In this document: piece by piece, positions 1 through 6,479 of the stretch
Layout of the letters: each line of letters starts with the position of its first letter
How positions within the stretch are numbered: position 1 is the stretch's first letter
Source: Anaerolineales bacterium UBA2181
GTDB lineage: Bacteria > Chloroflexota > Anaerolineae > Promineifilales > UBA4811
Assembly (NCBI GenBank): GCA_002328075.1
Contig: DCVT01000019.1
Coordinates: forward strand, 1 to 64,000
DNA: 64,000 nucleotides
Direction: 5' to 3'
Program-made: the position numbers and the translations under genes
Notes under the pieces: generated by a model
Database searches by the model: none
Seen by the model: the letters and a program-made list of their open reading frames with translations, nothing else
What the model was told of the DNA's origin: nothing

Positions 1-160
1 ACTGCCGGCGGCAGCATGACGGCTGATTCGACCCGTGCAATCCGTGCTCGTAGGCGCATCTTGACCTCCTGCCACACACCGGCGCAGGATTCGTGCTTTT
101 TTCACCGACGATTCAACAGTCACCTGCGCACGCCCAACTGTTAGCCCAAAGTAGTAGAGT

Positions 161-432
161 CCCCTTTTACCAAAGTTAAAATGTCCCCTATGGAAAGGGG
201 AACAAGTGTGGACGAACTACTAACCATGAGCAAGACCGAACTCAATCGACCATCGGTAGTGCCGGAGACCAGCAACACGAAGGAACAGGTGATTGGCTGG
301 ACCATCAAGGAGCGGTACCGCACGATGCGGGGATACAAACGAGGTGAATCAATCCTCAATGTGGGGATGCTGACGGCATGGTTGCGAGAGGCACCGGGCG
401 GGCGCGACATGAGTGCCCTGTTCGCATCATAG
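161..432 (+). mobile_element. Probable IS remnant with short hybrid ORF
   Basis: An AT-richer patch with two copies of TCCCCT (160-165 and 184-189) and CCCCTTT (161-167) facing AAAGGGG (194-200) looks like an insertion-sequence end. It is followed by an 83-codon ORF (181-432) whose internal stretch starting MSKTELNR resembles transposase N-termini. Its second half, with WTIKERYRTMRGYK, reads like the C-terminus of another transposase. The short length and lack of a catalytic core suggest an internally deleted, dead element. The family assignment is from memory of such motifs and is weak. The ORF could instead be an unrelated small gene. Confidence 0.4.
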
Positions 433-741
433 AGAGAAACCCCGAATGGCCGCAAAACCGCCGTCTGCACAATAGAAAGAGACGATCACGAGGTAATCGG
501 CAAGTCTGACCCTCGGCCTGCACCATATTTGCTCCAGTCACCAATTGACGGGCAGGATAGATGCGTGGGTGGGTTGCCGGGTCGTACGTGGTTCCTTTGT
601 GTAGGGGTCTGGAATCGCGGATGTGGTGTTGGCAGGGGAGCGCCGTTATCCGTGGCGGCCGGCAGGGATGCCGGCGGTACAGGGCCGGGGGGGCGGGTCG
701 TGGGGAGGGGTATGCAGGATCCGAGCTCTGTTCGGGTCTGC
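433..741. other. Intergenic region, no gene recognised
   Basis: About 310 nt between the IS-like remnant and the PadR promoter. Several ORFs cross it in different frames but none has a recognisable product or a good ribosome binding site. It contains one copy of the GC-rich hairpin repeat described separately at 658-700. Confidence 0.6.
658..700. repeat. Isolated copy of the ~39-bp GC-rich hairpin repeat
   Basis: Positions 658-675 form a perfect 7-bp stem (GCCGGCA / TGCCGGC) closed by the tetraloop GGGA, which fits the GNRA pattern. The repeat unit from 661 on matches the tandem units at 10754-10888 almost base for base over its first 30 nt. A partial GGCAGGGG copy begins at 631. Confidence 0.75.
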
Positions 742-770
742 TTGACAGATCTGTATGAAGAAGGTATACT
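742..770 (+). promoter_or_regulatory. Promoter of the PadR-type regulator gene
   Basis: A consensus sigma-70 type promoter: TTGACA at 742-747, a 17-nt spacer and TATACT at 765-770. Transcription would begin near 777, giving a leader of about 40 nt that carries AGGAG at 799-803. Confidence 0.8.
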
Positions 771-815
771 ATATAGGCGGACAGCAGATAGATGAATTAG
801 GAGTATAGATGCGTT

Positions 816-1232
816 ATGCCATGTGGACGTCGCCATAGATCAGGTGGTAGTGAGGCGGTGGCGTGCCCCAGGCACATCCACCGTTTTTTGGAGCCGTGTC
901 TGTTGCTGCTGGTACACTGCAGCGAGATCCACGGCTACGAGCTGGTGGATGAACTCAACCCGTTTGGCTTTGAGCAGAATCCGGTCGACATGAGCACCAT
1001 CTACCGCTTCCTGCGCGGAATGGAGGATCGCGGTTTTGTCAGCTCGCGTTGGGACACCAGTAACGCCGGCCCGGCGAGGCGTGTTTACCAGACGACGGAA
1101 GAGGGCGAGCACTACCTGGCAATGTGGGTGGACGATCTGCGCGAGACCGATCGCATGCTGCACCGCTTTCTGGATACCTATGACTCGCACATGGAGGCGC
1201 ACCAGCAGGAGGGACAGGGTGAAGGCCGGTGA
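816..1232 (+). CDS. PadR-family transcriptional regulator
   Basis: A 138-aa protein with the PadR winged-helix: the segment FLEPCLLLL...HGYELVDEL (about residues 27-48) followed by STIYRFLRGMEDRGFV (about 60-75) and the wing region ARRVYQTTEEG. The C-terminal helix (DLRETDRMLHRFL) would mediate dimerisation. PadR proteins usually repress their own or adjacent genes, so the Fe-S/nickel cluster that begins 180 nt downstream is the likely target. The start is uncertain: the visible AGGAG (799-803) is ideally spaced for an ATG at 809, but that frame stops after nine residues. The ATG at 816 is the first in the PadR frame, 12 nt from AGGAG. The ligand is unknown. Confidence 0.82.
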   Translation: MPCGRRHRSGGSEAVACPRHIHRFLEPCLLLLVHCSEIHGYELVDELNPFGFEQNPVDMSTIYRFLRGMEDRGFVSSRWDTSNAGPARRVYQTTEEGEHYLAMWVDDLRETDRMLHRFLDTYDSHMEAHQQEGQGEGR

Positions 1233-1295
1233 GCAGCGCCCACGAGTTGGCGCCAGGGCAATGCCGATGCCGCAGAAGACAAGCAAGGGTTTTCC

Positions 1296-1344
1296 ATCGC
1301 CAAGGGCCGGGCGGTGTGCAGCGCAGCGGCCGGCCCTTGGCGAT
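1296..1344. repeat. 15-bp perfect inverted repeat before the ferredoxin gene
   Basis: Arms 1296-1310 and 1330-1344 are exact reverse complements (core CCAAGGGCCGG / CCGGCCCTTGG), separated by 19 nt. It lies between the regulator gene and the ferredoxin gene. There is no T-tract, so it is not a classical intrinsic terminator. It could be an attenuator, an mRNA stabiliser or a REP-like element. Confidence 0.7.
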
Positions 1345-1413
1345 CTATGACCTGAACGGGTGCGAGACTCGTCCGTCAGGATTCCGCACACCATTTATAG
1401 TAGGAGATGATTC

Positions 1414-1587
1414 GTGTACAAGGTAGAAATCGAGAAATGCACCGCATGTGAAACGTGTATCGAAACATGCCCGACGGAGTCCATCTCGATGGTTGACGGC
1501 CACGCGTTTATCGACGTGGAGGAATGCGTTGAGTGTGGCTCGTGCGCGGCCGAATGTCCGGAGGGAGCCATTGTCGAGGAAGCTTGA
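1414..1587 (+). CDS. Small 2x[4Fe-4S] ferredoxin
   Basis: A 57-aa protein starting at GTG, 6 nt after AGGAGA (1402-1407). It has two classic cluster motifs, CTACETCIETCP near residues 9-20 and CVECGSCAAECP near residues 38-49, so it should carry two low-potential [4Fe-4S] clusters and little else, typical of clostridial-type ferredoxins. As first gene of the NifX/MinD cluster it is a plausible electron donor for metallocluster assembly there. Both motifs are complete and the gene has a good ribosome binding site, so it is a real gene despite its size. Confidence 0.9.
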   Translation: MYKVEIEKCTACETCIETCPTESISMVDGHAFIDVEECVECGSCAAECPEGAIVEEA

Positions 1588-1669
1588 GCTCGTATAGTAA
1601 GGTGCGTTGAGCCAAATGGCCGGCACGCTGCACCCCGAAACCCAAAAAGGAAAGGTAAAGGTTTGACGT

Positions 1670-2308
1670 ATGAAAATTGTGGTCTCTGCGCAAGGTGAAA
1701 ATCTGGATGCACCTGCCAGCCCGGTCTTTGGCCGGTGCCCGACGTACATCCTGGTTGACAGCGAGACGATGCAGTATGAGGCCGTTGCCAACCCGGCGAT
1801 GAACCAGGGCGGGGGCGCCGGCATTCAGGCAGCCCAGTTCGTGGTGGGCCTGGGCGTCCAGGCAGTGCTCACCGGCAATCTGGGTCCGAACGCGTTTGAC
1901 GTCCTGCAGGCAGCCGGCGTCGGCAGCTATCTGGTTCCGGATGGCACGGTCCGCCAGGCGGTGGAGGCGTTCAAGGCCGGCCGCGTCCAGCTGATGGGTG
2001 GCGCCAACGTTGCCGCCCATCGCGGGACGGGCGGCGGAGCTACCATGGGCGGCGGAGCCGGCATGGGCGGTGCGGCCGGCATGGGTGCTGGGGCCAGAGT
2101 GGGGCGCGGAATGGGACGTGGAATGGGACGTGAAATGGGCCGCGCTCCGGGCGCGGCCACGCCATGTGGGCAGGCGATGCCGGCCGAAGTGGGGCCGGAA
2201 GCTTCCCCCGAATCGGAATTGGCGCAGCTCCGAGAGTCGCTCAGGAGCCTGCGGCAGCAATTGGCCGAAACCATGGACCGTATTGAGCAACTGGAGAACA
2301 AGAGGTAA
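1670..2308 (+). CDS. NifX/NafY-like metallocluster-binding protein with C-terminal extension
   Basis: A 212-aa protein. Residues 1-~105 form the dinitrogenase iron-molybdenum cofactor (NifX/NafY/VnfX) domain: MKIVVSAQGENLDAPASPVF start, FGRCPTYILVD, the Gly-rich AGIQAAQFV segment and DGTVRQAVEAF. Members bind Fe-Mo or Fe-Cu-Mo clusters during assembly; orange protein ORP is one. Residues ~115-160 are Gly/Met/Arg-rich (repeated MGRGMGR, GGAGMGGA) and the last ~40 residues predict a coiled coil (LAQLRESLRSLRQQLAETMDRIEQLEN). The next gene starts 4 nt later and encodes a paralogue. AAAGG upstream serves as ribosome binding site. Confidence 0.85.
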   Translation: MKIVVSAQGENLDAPASPVFGRCPTYILVDSETMQYEAVANPAMNQGGGAGIQAAQFVVGLGVQAVLTGNLGPNAFDVLQAAGVGSYLVPDGTVRQAVEAFKAGRVQLMGGANVAAHRGTGGGATMGGGAGMGGAAGMGAGARVGRGMGRGMGREMGRAPGAATPCGQAMPAEVGPEASPESELAQLRESLRSLRQQLAETMDRIEQLENKR

Positions 2309-2311
2309 ACG

Positions 2312-2803
2312 ATGCGCATAGCAGTATCGGCTGAAAATAAGAACGGATTGGACAGCGTGGTAGGCCCGCACTTTGGCCGGTGTCCGCACTTTGTACTGGT
2401 GGACCTGGACGACCGCGAGGTCACGGCGGTCCGCGAGGTGGACAACCCGTACTACCCCAACCACGAGCCGGGACAGGTACCGGCCTTAATCGCCAGCCTG
2501 GGGGCAAACGTCATGCTTACCGGTGGCATGGGCGGCCGGGCCATCATGTTCTTCCAGCAGTTCGGCATCGAGGGGGTGACCGGCGCCTATGGCACGGTCC
2601 GCCAGTCGATCGAGCGCTATCTGGGTGGCCAGCTCCGAGGGGCGGCGCCCTGCCATGAGAGCCAGGCGCACGGCCACGGTGACATCCCGGCCGGAGGTGC
2701 GTACGAAAAGGACGAGCTCGGGCGGCTGCGCGAAGAAGCGGATGCGCTCCGCCGACAACTGGACGAGACGGCCGGCCGGCTGGGCCAGTTGGGCAGTGAT
2801 TGA
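2312..2803 (+). CDS. NifX/NafY-like metallocluster-binding protein
   Basis: A 163-aa paralogue of the preceding gene. It has the same domain over residues 1-~110 (MRIAVSAENKNGLDSVVGPH, FGRCPHFVLVDLD, GQVPALIASLGANVMLTGGM, AYGTVRQSIERYL) and a C-terminal coiled coil (DELGRLREEADALRRQLDET). It has a His/Glu-rich linker (CHESQAHGHGD) instead of the Gly/Met linker, which could bind metal. Two NifX-like proteins with matching coiled coils encoded 4 nt apart suggest a heterodimer that carries a cluster between the MinD-type ATPases and an unknown target. Confidence 0.85.
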   Translation: MRIAVSAENKNGLDSVVGPHFGRCPHFVLVDLDDREVTAVREVDNPYYPNHEPGQVPALIASLGANVMLTGGMGGRAIMFFQQFGIEGVTGAYGTVRQSIERYLGGQLRGAAPCHESQAHGHGDIPAGGAYEKDELGRLREEADALRRQLDETAGRLGQLGSD

Positions 2804-2821
2804 ACGGAAGACGAGGATCCC

Positions 2822-3034
2822 ATGGGTCGAGGACGAGGCGGAGGACGAGGGCAACCACCAGGCGGTGAACGCGGTCAGGGTCAGGGCCCGGGCCGCAAGG
2901 GTGGACCGAAAGCTGCCGGACCGGGCGGCGATTGCATCTGCCCCAAATGCGGGAGCCGGCTACCCCACCAGGTTGGGCAACCCTGTTACGACGTCAAATG
3001 CCCGCGCTGCGGCGCCGCCATGACGCGGGATTAG
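2822..3034 (+). CDS. Gly/Arg-rich small zinc-ribbon protein
   Basis: A 70-aa protein: the first ~35 residues are Gly/Arg/Gln-rich (MGRGRGGGRGQPPGGERGQG) and the rest is a two-knuckle cysteine motif, CICPKCG ... PCYDVKCPRCG. The pattern C-x2-C ... C-x4-C-x2-C suits one Zn or Fe. Similar short proteins often accompany NifX/MinD genes in anaerobes, and the position inside this cluster supports a metal-handling role. It is too short to assign a reaction. Confidence 0.75.
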   Translation: MGRGRGGGRGQPPGGERGQGQGPGRKGGPKAAGPGGDCICPKCGSRLPHQVGQPCYDVKCPRCGAAMTRD

Positions 3035-3134
3035 CGTCCGGGGCAGACGAACGGGAGCATTCATTTCGCCGGTTACGCATCAACCGGCAGGCGCCCGGCG
3101 CTGAGGTTCCAGCGGCCGCGTTCGACGCCTCGAT

Positions 3135-3510
3135 GTGGACCGGCGTGGACTAGGCGGTGCCCGTGCCGCCGTCGCTGGTAGCCCCGTGGTTACCGGTGCG
3201 GTTAGCCGCATTTCGGCGAGGCGCCCTATTTTGCCCTGGTACGGTGCGTGCGGCCGATCGCCAGGTGGTGCACCAGGAGGTCCTGGCCAACCCTCACATG
3301 GACGTCGAAAAGGCCAAGGGCATTCGCGTGGGCGAGTGGCTGGTGGGCCTCAAGACCGACATTGTGGTGCTGCGAGAAGAGGTGCAGGGCCGGGGGCCGG
3401 CCTATGTATTTGCCGATGCCGGCGTCGAAACACGACTATCTGATTCGACCACCCTGACGCAGACTCTGGCCGGACAGACAAAAGAACCGAATGAGGAGGC
3501 GCACAACTGA
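3135..3510 (+). pseudogene. Frameshifted NifX-like domain remnant
   Basis: Pieces of one NifX-like domain occur in three successive frames. GAVSR lies in the frame of 3135 (ends 3209), HFGEAPYFALVR is at 3209-3244 in another frame, and AADRQVVHQEVLANP through GRGPAYVFADAGVETRL runs from about 3250 to the TGA at 3508-3510 in the third. The joined text matches the domain found alone or at the C-terminus of some cation-diffusion-facilitator transporters (GPAYVFADAGVE is diagnostic). Two indels, near 3209 and 3245, break it. The terminal frame ends in TGATG with the next gene, so a rump of about 85 residues could still be translated from an internal start. Assembly error is the main alternative. 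Confidence 0.7.
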
Positions 3511-4421
3511 TGATCATTGCGGTAGCCAGTGGCAAGGGGGGCACGGGCAAGACGACCGTAGCCACCAGTCTGGCGTTGGCCATAGCAGCGGATGGGCAGC
3601 CGGAAACCGATCGGGCGCAGGCTGCGGATTCGGCGTCCGTGCTGTATCTGGACTGCGACGTGGAGGAACCCAACGCCGCGCTGTTTCTGAACCCGGTGTT
3701 GGAACACCGCGAGCAGGTGGGCATCCTCATCCCGCGGGTGGACCACGATCGGTGCACCTATTGCGGCCGGTGCGCTGAGGTGTGCGTGTGGCACGCCATG
3801 GCCGTGGTCGGCCGCAAGGTGCTCATCTTTCCCGAGTTGTGCCACGGCTGCGGCAGCTGCACGCTCAACTGCCCAGAAGGAGCCATCGACGAGGTGGTCC
3901 ACGTGATGGGCATGCTAGAGTCGGGCCGGGCCGGGCCGATTGCGTTTGGCCACGGCATCCTGAACGTGGGCGAGGCCATGGCGGTGCCGGTGATCCGCCA
4001 GCTCAAGGAAAGCCACGGCGCAAAATCCGACCACCGGGTGACCCTACTGGATGCGTCCCCCGGCACCTCCTGCCCGGTGGTGGAGACCATGCGCGGCGCC
4101 GATTTCGTCCTTCTGGTCACCGAACCGACGCCGTTTGGGTTGCACGACCTGCGTTTGACGGTGCAGGTGGCACGCGACGAGCTCAACCTGCCGGTGGGCG
4201 TCGTCATCAATCGAGACGGCGTGGGCGACATGGGCGTGGAAAGCTACTGCGCGGCCGAGGGCATCCCCATCCTGATGCGCATCCCGTTGGACCGGCGCAT
4301 CGCCCGGGCGATCTCCGAGGGCAAGACCCTGGTGGAGGTCCTGCCCGAATATCGGCCGCGGTTCCTGGATCTGTATGCGCAGATCGCCGGGATCCTCGCG
4401 TCGGGGAGGGAGGTCCGATGA
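3510..4421 (+). CDS. MinD-superfamily P-loop ATPase with inserted ferredoxin domain (first)
   Basis: A 303-aa SIMIBI-class ATPase. Deviant Walker A is SGKGGTGKTT (residues 8-17), switch I region LDCDVEEPN, and the distal aspartate LLDASPGTSCPV. Residues ~75-120 are an inserted ferredoxin domain with CTYCGRCAEVCVW and CHGCGSCTLNCPEGAI, two [4Fe-4S] clusters. This architecture (COG1149-like) typifies the two ATPases of the ORP complex and, more broadly, ATP-driven metallocluster carriers. The gene starts directly at the stop of the preceding remnant (TGATG) behind GAGGAGG and overlaps the second ATPase by ATGA. Confidence 0.9.
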   Translation: MIIAVASGKGGTGKTTVATSLALAIAADGQPETDRAQAADSASVLYLDCDVEEPNAALFLNPVLEHREQVGILIPRVDHDRCTYCGRCAEVCVWHAMAVVGRKVLIFPELCHGCGSCTLNCPEGAIDEVVHVMGMLESGRAGPIAFGHGILNVGEAMAVPVIRQLKESHGAKSDHRVTLLDASPGTSCPVVETMRGADFVLLVTEPTPFGLHDLRLTVQVARDELNLPVGVVINRDGVGDMGVESYCAAEGIPILMRIPLDRRIARAISEGKTLVEVLPEYRPRFLDLYAQIAGILASGREVR

Positions 4422-5323
4422 AGCAACTGGTGATTCTGAGCGGCAAGGGAGGCACCGGCAAGACCTCGGTGGCGGCGGCGTTGGCCCATCTGGCGGCGAC
4501 CAATATGCCCATCGTCCTGGCGGACGCCGACGTGGATGCCGCCAACCTGGAGCTGGTTCTGGCGCCGACAAAGCTGCAAGAGCACGTCTTCATGGGTGGA
4601 CAGGTGGCCGTCATTGGCTCGGAGCTCTGCCGGCCCTGCGGCCGGTGCTACGATGTGTGTCGCTTTGAGGCCGTCATTCACGAGACCTCCATCCTCGGTA
4701 AGGAGACCTATCGGGTCGATCCGCTGGCCTGCGAGGGTTGCCGCGCTTGCATCACCCAATGCCCGGAAGACGCCATCACGAGTCGGGAGCGGCAGGCCGG
4801 GTTCTGGTTTCGGTCGGACACGCGCTTTGGGCCGCTGTTCCACGCGCATCTCTTTGCAGCCCAGGAGAACTCGGGCAAGCTGGTCACGATGGTCAAGCAG
4901 CAGGGCCGGCTGATGGCGCTGGATGAGGGCCGCAAGTTGCTCATCGTGGACGGGCCGCCGGGCATTGGCTGCCCGGTCATCTCGGCCAGCGCCGGCGCCG
5001 ATCTGGCCTTGCTGGTCACAGAGCCCACCGTCTCTGGCGTCCACGACCTGGAGCGCATCCTGGGCACGGTAAACCACTTTCGGGTGCCGGCCTGGGTGCT
5101 GGTCAACAAAGCCGACGTAAACCGGGCGCACACCGCCAACATCGAAGCCTACTGCCGGGAAAAGGGGATCGTGCTGGTCGGCAAGCTTCCCTACGACACG
5201 GTAGTCACCGAGGCGATGGTTCGGGGACAGCCGGTGACCGTCTATCAGCCAGATGGGGCCGTGGCCAACGCACTGCGCCAGGTGTGGGCCCAGATCCACC
5301 GGCGCCTGAATGATTCGGGGTAG
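4418..5323 (+). CDS. MinD-superfamily P-loop ATPase with inserted ferredoxin domain (second)
   Basis: A 301-aa paralogue of the upstream ATPase, coupled to it by an ATGA overlap, which fixes the start. It has deviant Walker A SGKGGTGKTS at residues ~7-16, LADADVDAANLEL, and IVDGPPGIGCPV. The inserted ferredoxin domain has CRPCGRCYDVCRFEAV and CEGCRACITQCPEDAI. The pair probably forms a heterodimer whose ATP hydrolysis drives reduction or transfer of a cluster through the four [4Fe-4S] sites, with the NifX-like proteins as recipients. CooC-like nickel insertion is an alternative role, given the CooT-like gene downstream. Confidence 0.9.
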   Translation: MKQLVILSGKGGTGKTSVAAALAHLAATNMPIVLADADVDAANLELVLAPTKLQEHVFMGGQVAVIGSELCRPCGRCYDVCRFEAVIHETSILGKETYRVDPLACEGCRACITQCPEDAITSRERQAGFWFRSDTRFGPLFHAHLFAAQENSGKLVTMVKQQGRLMALDEGRKLLIVDGPPGIGCPVISASAGADLALLVTEPTVSGVHDLERILGTVNHFRVPAWVLVNKADVNRAHTANIEAYCREKGIVLVGKLPYDTVVTEAMVRGQPVTVYQPDGAVANALRQVWAQIHRRLNDSG

Positions 5324-5340
5324 AGAGGGAGGGTAGCAAG

Positions 5341-5631
5341 ATGGAACTGGAGCAGGCAGTCATTGGACGGCTGCGGCAGGTGATTGACCCAGAGACCGGG
5401 GTAGACGTGATCCGCATGCATCTGATCGAGGGCCTGACGGTGGATGCACCCACTGGACGGGTGAGCTATATGTTCCGGCCTTCTTCACCGCTGTGCCCGT
5501 TGGCCGTGCACCTGGCGCTTGCCATCCGCGCCGCGGTGGCAGATGTGCCGGGTGTGACAGGACAAGAGATCGAGGCTGTGGGCTATGTGGGCTCGGAAGG
5601 ACTCAACGCCCTGCTGAGGGAGCCCGCCTGA
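5341..5631 (+). CDS. DUF59/MIP18-family Fe-S assembly protein
   Basis: A 96-aa protein of the family that includes SufT, PaaD and MIP18: ELEQAVIGRLRQVIDPETGVDVIRMHLIEGLTV is the typical start, and SPLCPLAVHLALAIRAAV holds the conserved cysteine of the reactive loop. Family members help insert Fe-S clusters and are often fused to or encoded beside Mrp/MinD ATPases, as here. It begins 17 nt after the second ATPase behind GAGAGGGAGG. Confidence 0.85.
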   Translation: MELEQAVIGRLRQVIDPETGVDVIRMHLIEGLTVDAPTGRVSYMFRPSSPLCPLAVHLALAIRAAVADVPGVTGQEIEAVGYVGSEGLNALLREPA

Positions 5632-5645
5632 CGGGAGGTGACACG

Positions 5646-5858
5646 ATGTGCCAGGCAGTGGTGTACCTGGTTCAGAACGAACAGGAGACTGAGGTCATGC
5701 GCGACGTCATCCTGCTGGAGCCGGTCCATGAGGGCGTGCGGTTGCAGGCGTTCTTTGAGGAACCGATAACGCTATCGGCCAGGATCGGGCGAATCGACTT
5801 TATGAAGCACACCGTCACGCTGGTGGCGATAGAGGAGCGACCCCATGGCGATGAGTGA
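5646..5858 (+). CDS. CooT-like nickel-binding protein
   Basis: A 70-aa protein beginning MCQAVVYLV and containing EVMRDVILLEP and IGRIDFMKHTVTLV, the pattern of the CooT family (earlier described as a small RNA-binding-like family). In Rhodospirillum CooT binds Ni(II) through the second-residue cysteine, which is present here, and serves CO-dehydrogenase maturation. No CO dehydrogenase is in the window, so the target may be elsewhere or may be a different Ni protein. The start follows GGGAGG; its end overlaps the next gene by 14 nt. Confidence 0.8.
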   Translation: MCQAVVYLVQNEQETEVMRDVILLEPVHEGVRLQAFFEEPITLSARIGRIDFMKHTVTLVAIEERPHGDE

Positions 5859-6060
5859 CGCAGACAAATTGCGGGCGCTGCTGCCCCACTGGATCGAGCA
5901 CAACGCCGAGCACGCGGCCGAGTTCTGCAGCTGGGCGGTCAGGGCCTGTGTGGCCGGGCACAAGGACGCGGCCGAGGAGATTGAGGCCGCCGCTAAAGAG
6001 CTGGGCCGCGTCAACGAGGCGCTGAGAACCGCCCTGCAACATCTGGGCGCGCTGACCTAG
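5845..6060 (+). CDS. Small helical protein of the nickel/Fe-S cluster
   Basis: A 71-aa acidic protein predicted to be almost all helix (LRALLPHWIEHNAEHAAEF ... AAEEIEAAAKELGRVNEALRTALQHL). It has HxxxHxxxF spacing that could hold a metal, plus two cysteines. It overlaps the CooT-like gene and closes the operon. I do not recognise a named family; comparable short helical proteins do follow CooT genes in other anaerobes, so a role in the same metal-handling pathway is a fair guess. Confidence 0.65.
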   Translation: MAMSDADKLRALLPHWIEHNAEHAAEFCSWAVRACVAGHKDAAEEIEAAAKELGRVNEALRTALQHLGALT

Positions 6061-6479
6061 GCGCCATCAGGGGGCGGGGCAGTAGCTATCGGCCGCGGCA
6101 CACCGCCCTCAGTCCGGTGATCCTCAAGACCGCGAGGCCTGGGTGCGGCCGGGAGCTTCGCGCGGGTCAGGTGAGCAGCCGTGGGCTATGGGAAGAGCCG
6201 AGGGTTCTGGCTGCCTTTCAGCCGGTGTTTTTGCCAGGCTGCCGGGCAGGGGCAGGCAACGGTGGTCAACGCGATCAACCCTCGGCCGGATCTGACTTCA
6301 GGGGGCGGTTCCCAACCTGACTGCCCGTAGGCCGGCCACGACCAACCGCCTTCGACGAGGCGGTTGCGGTACAATTGGAGTAGTGGTGTAGGATTTCGCA
6401 TCGATAGCCAGCGGATGGCCGGCCGAGGCGAGAGAGACCAGTCTCTGGTCACATCAGTGACCGACCAGGGAGAAGTGAG
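6061..6479. other. Intergenic region with hairpins
   Basis: About 420 nt without a convincing gene. It holds a 7-bp stem (6344-6350 with 6359-6365, loop 8 nt) and, just before the next gene, nested inverted repeats at 6436-6468. A weak TACAAT occurs at 6369-6374, without a good -35 partner. Nothing else is recognisable. Confidence 0.6.
6436..6468. promoter_or_regulatory. Nested inverted repeats upstream of the HAD-ATPase pair
   Basis: GACCAG (6436-6441) faces CTGGTC (6445-6450); GGTCAC (6447-6452) faces GTGACC (6457-6462) across ATCA; a further GACCAG lies at 6463-6468. The three overlapping elements can form mutually exclusive hairpins and sit 11 nt before the TTG start. They could be a repressor operator or a translational switch. 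Confidence 0.55.

Noticed and set aside
3782..4417. Extension of the second MinD-type ATPase upstream of 4418
   Set aside because: That part overlaps the first ATPase gene in another frame; the ATGA junction marks the real start.
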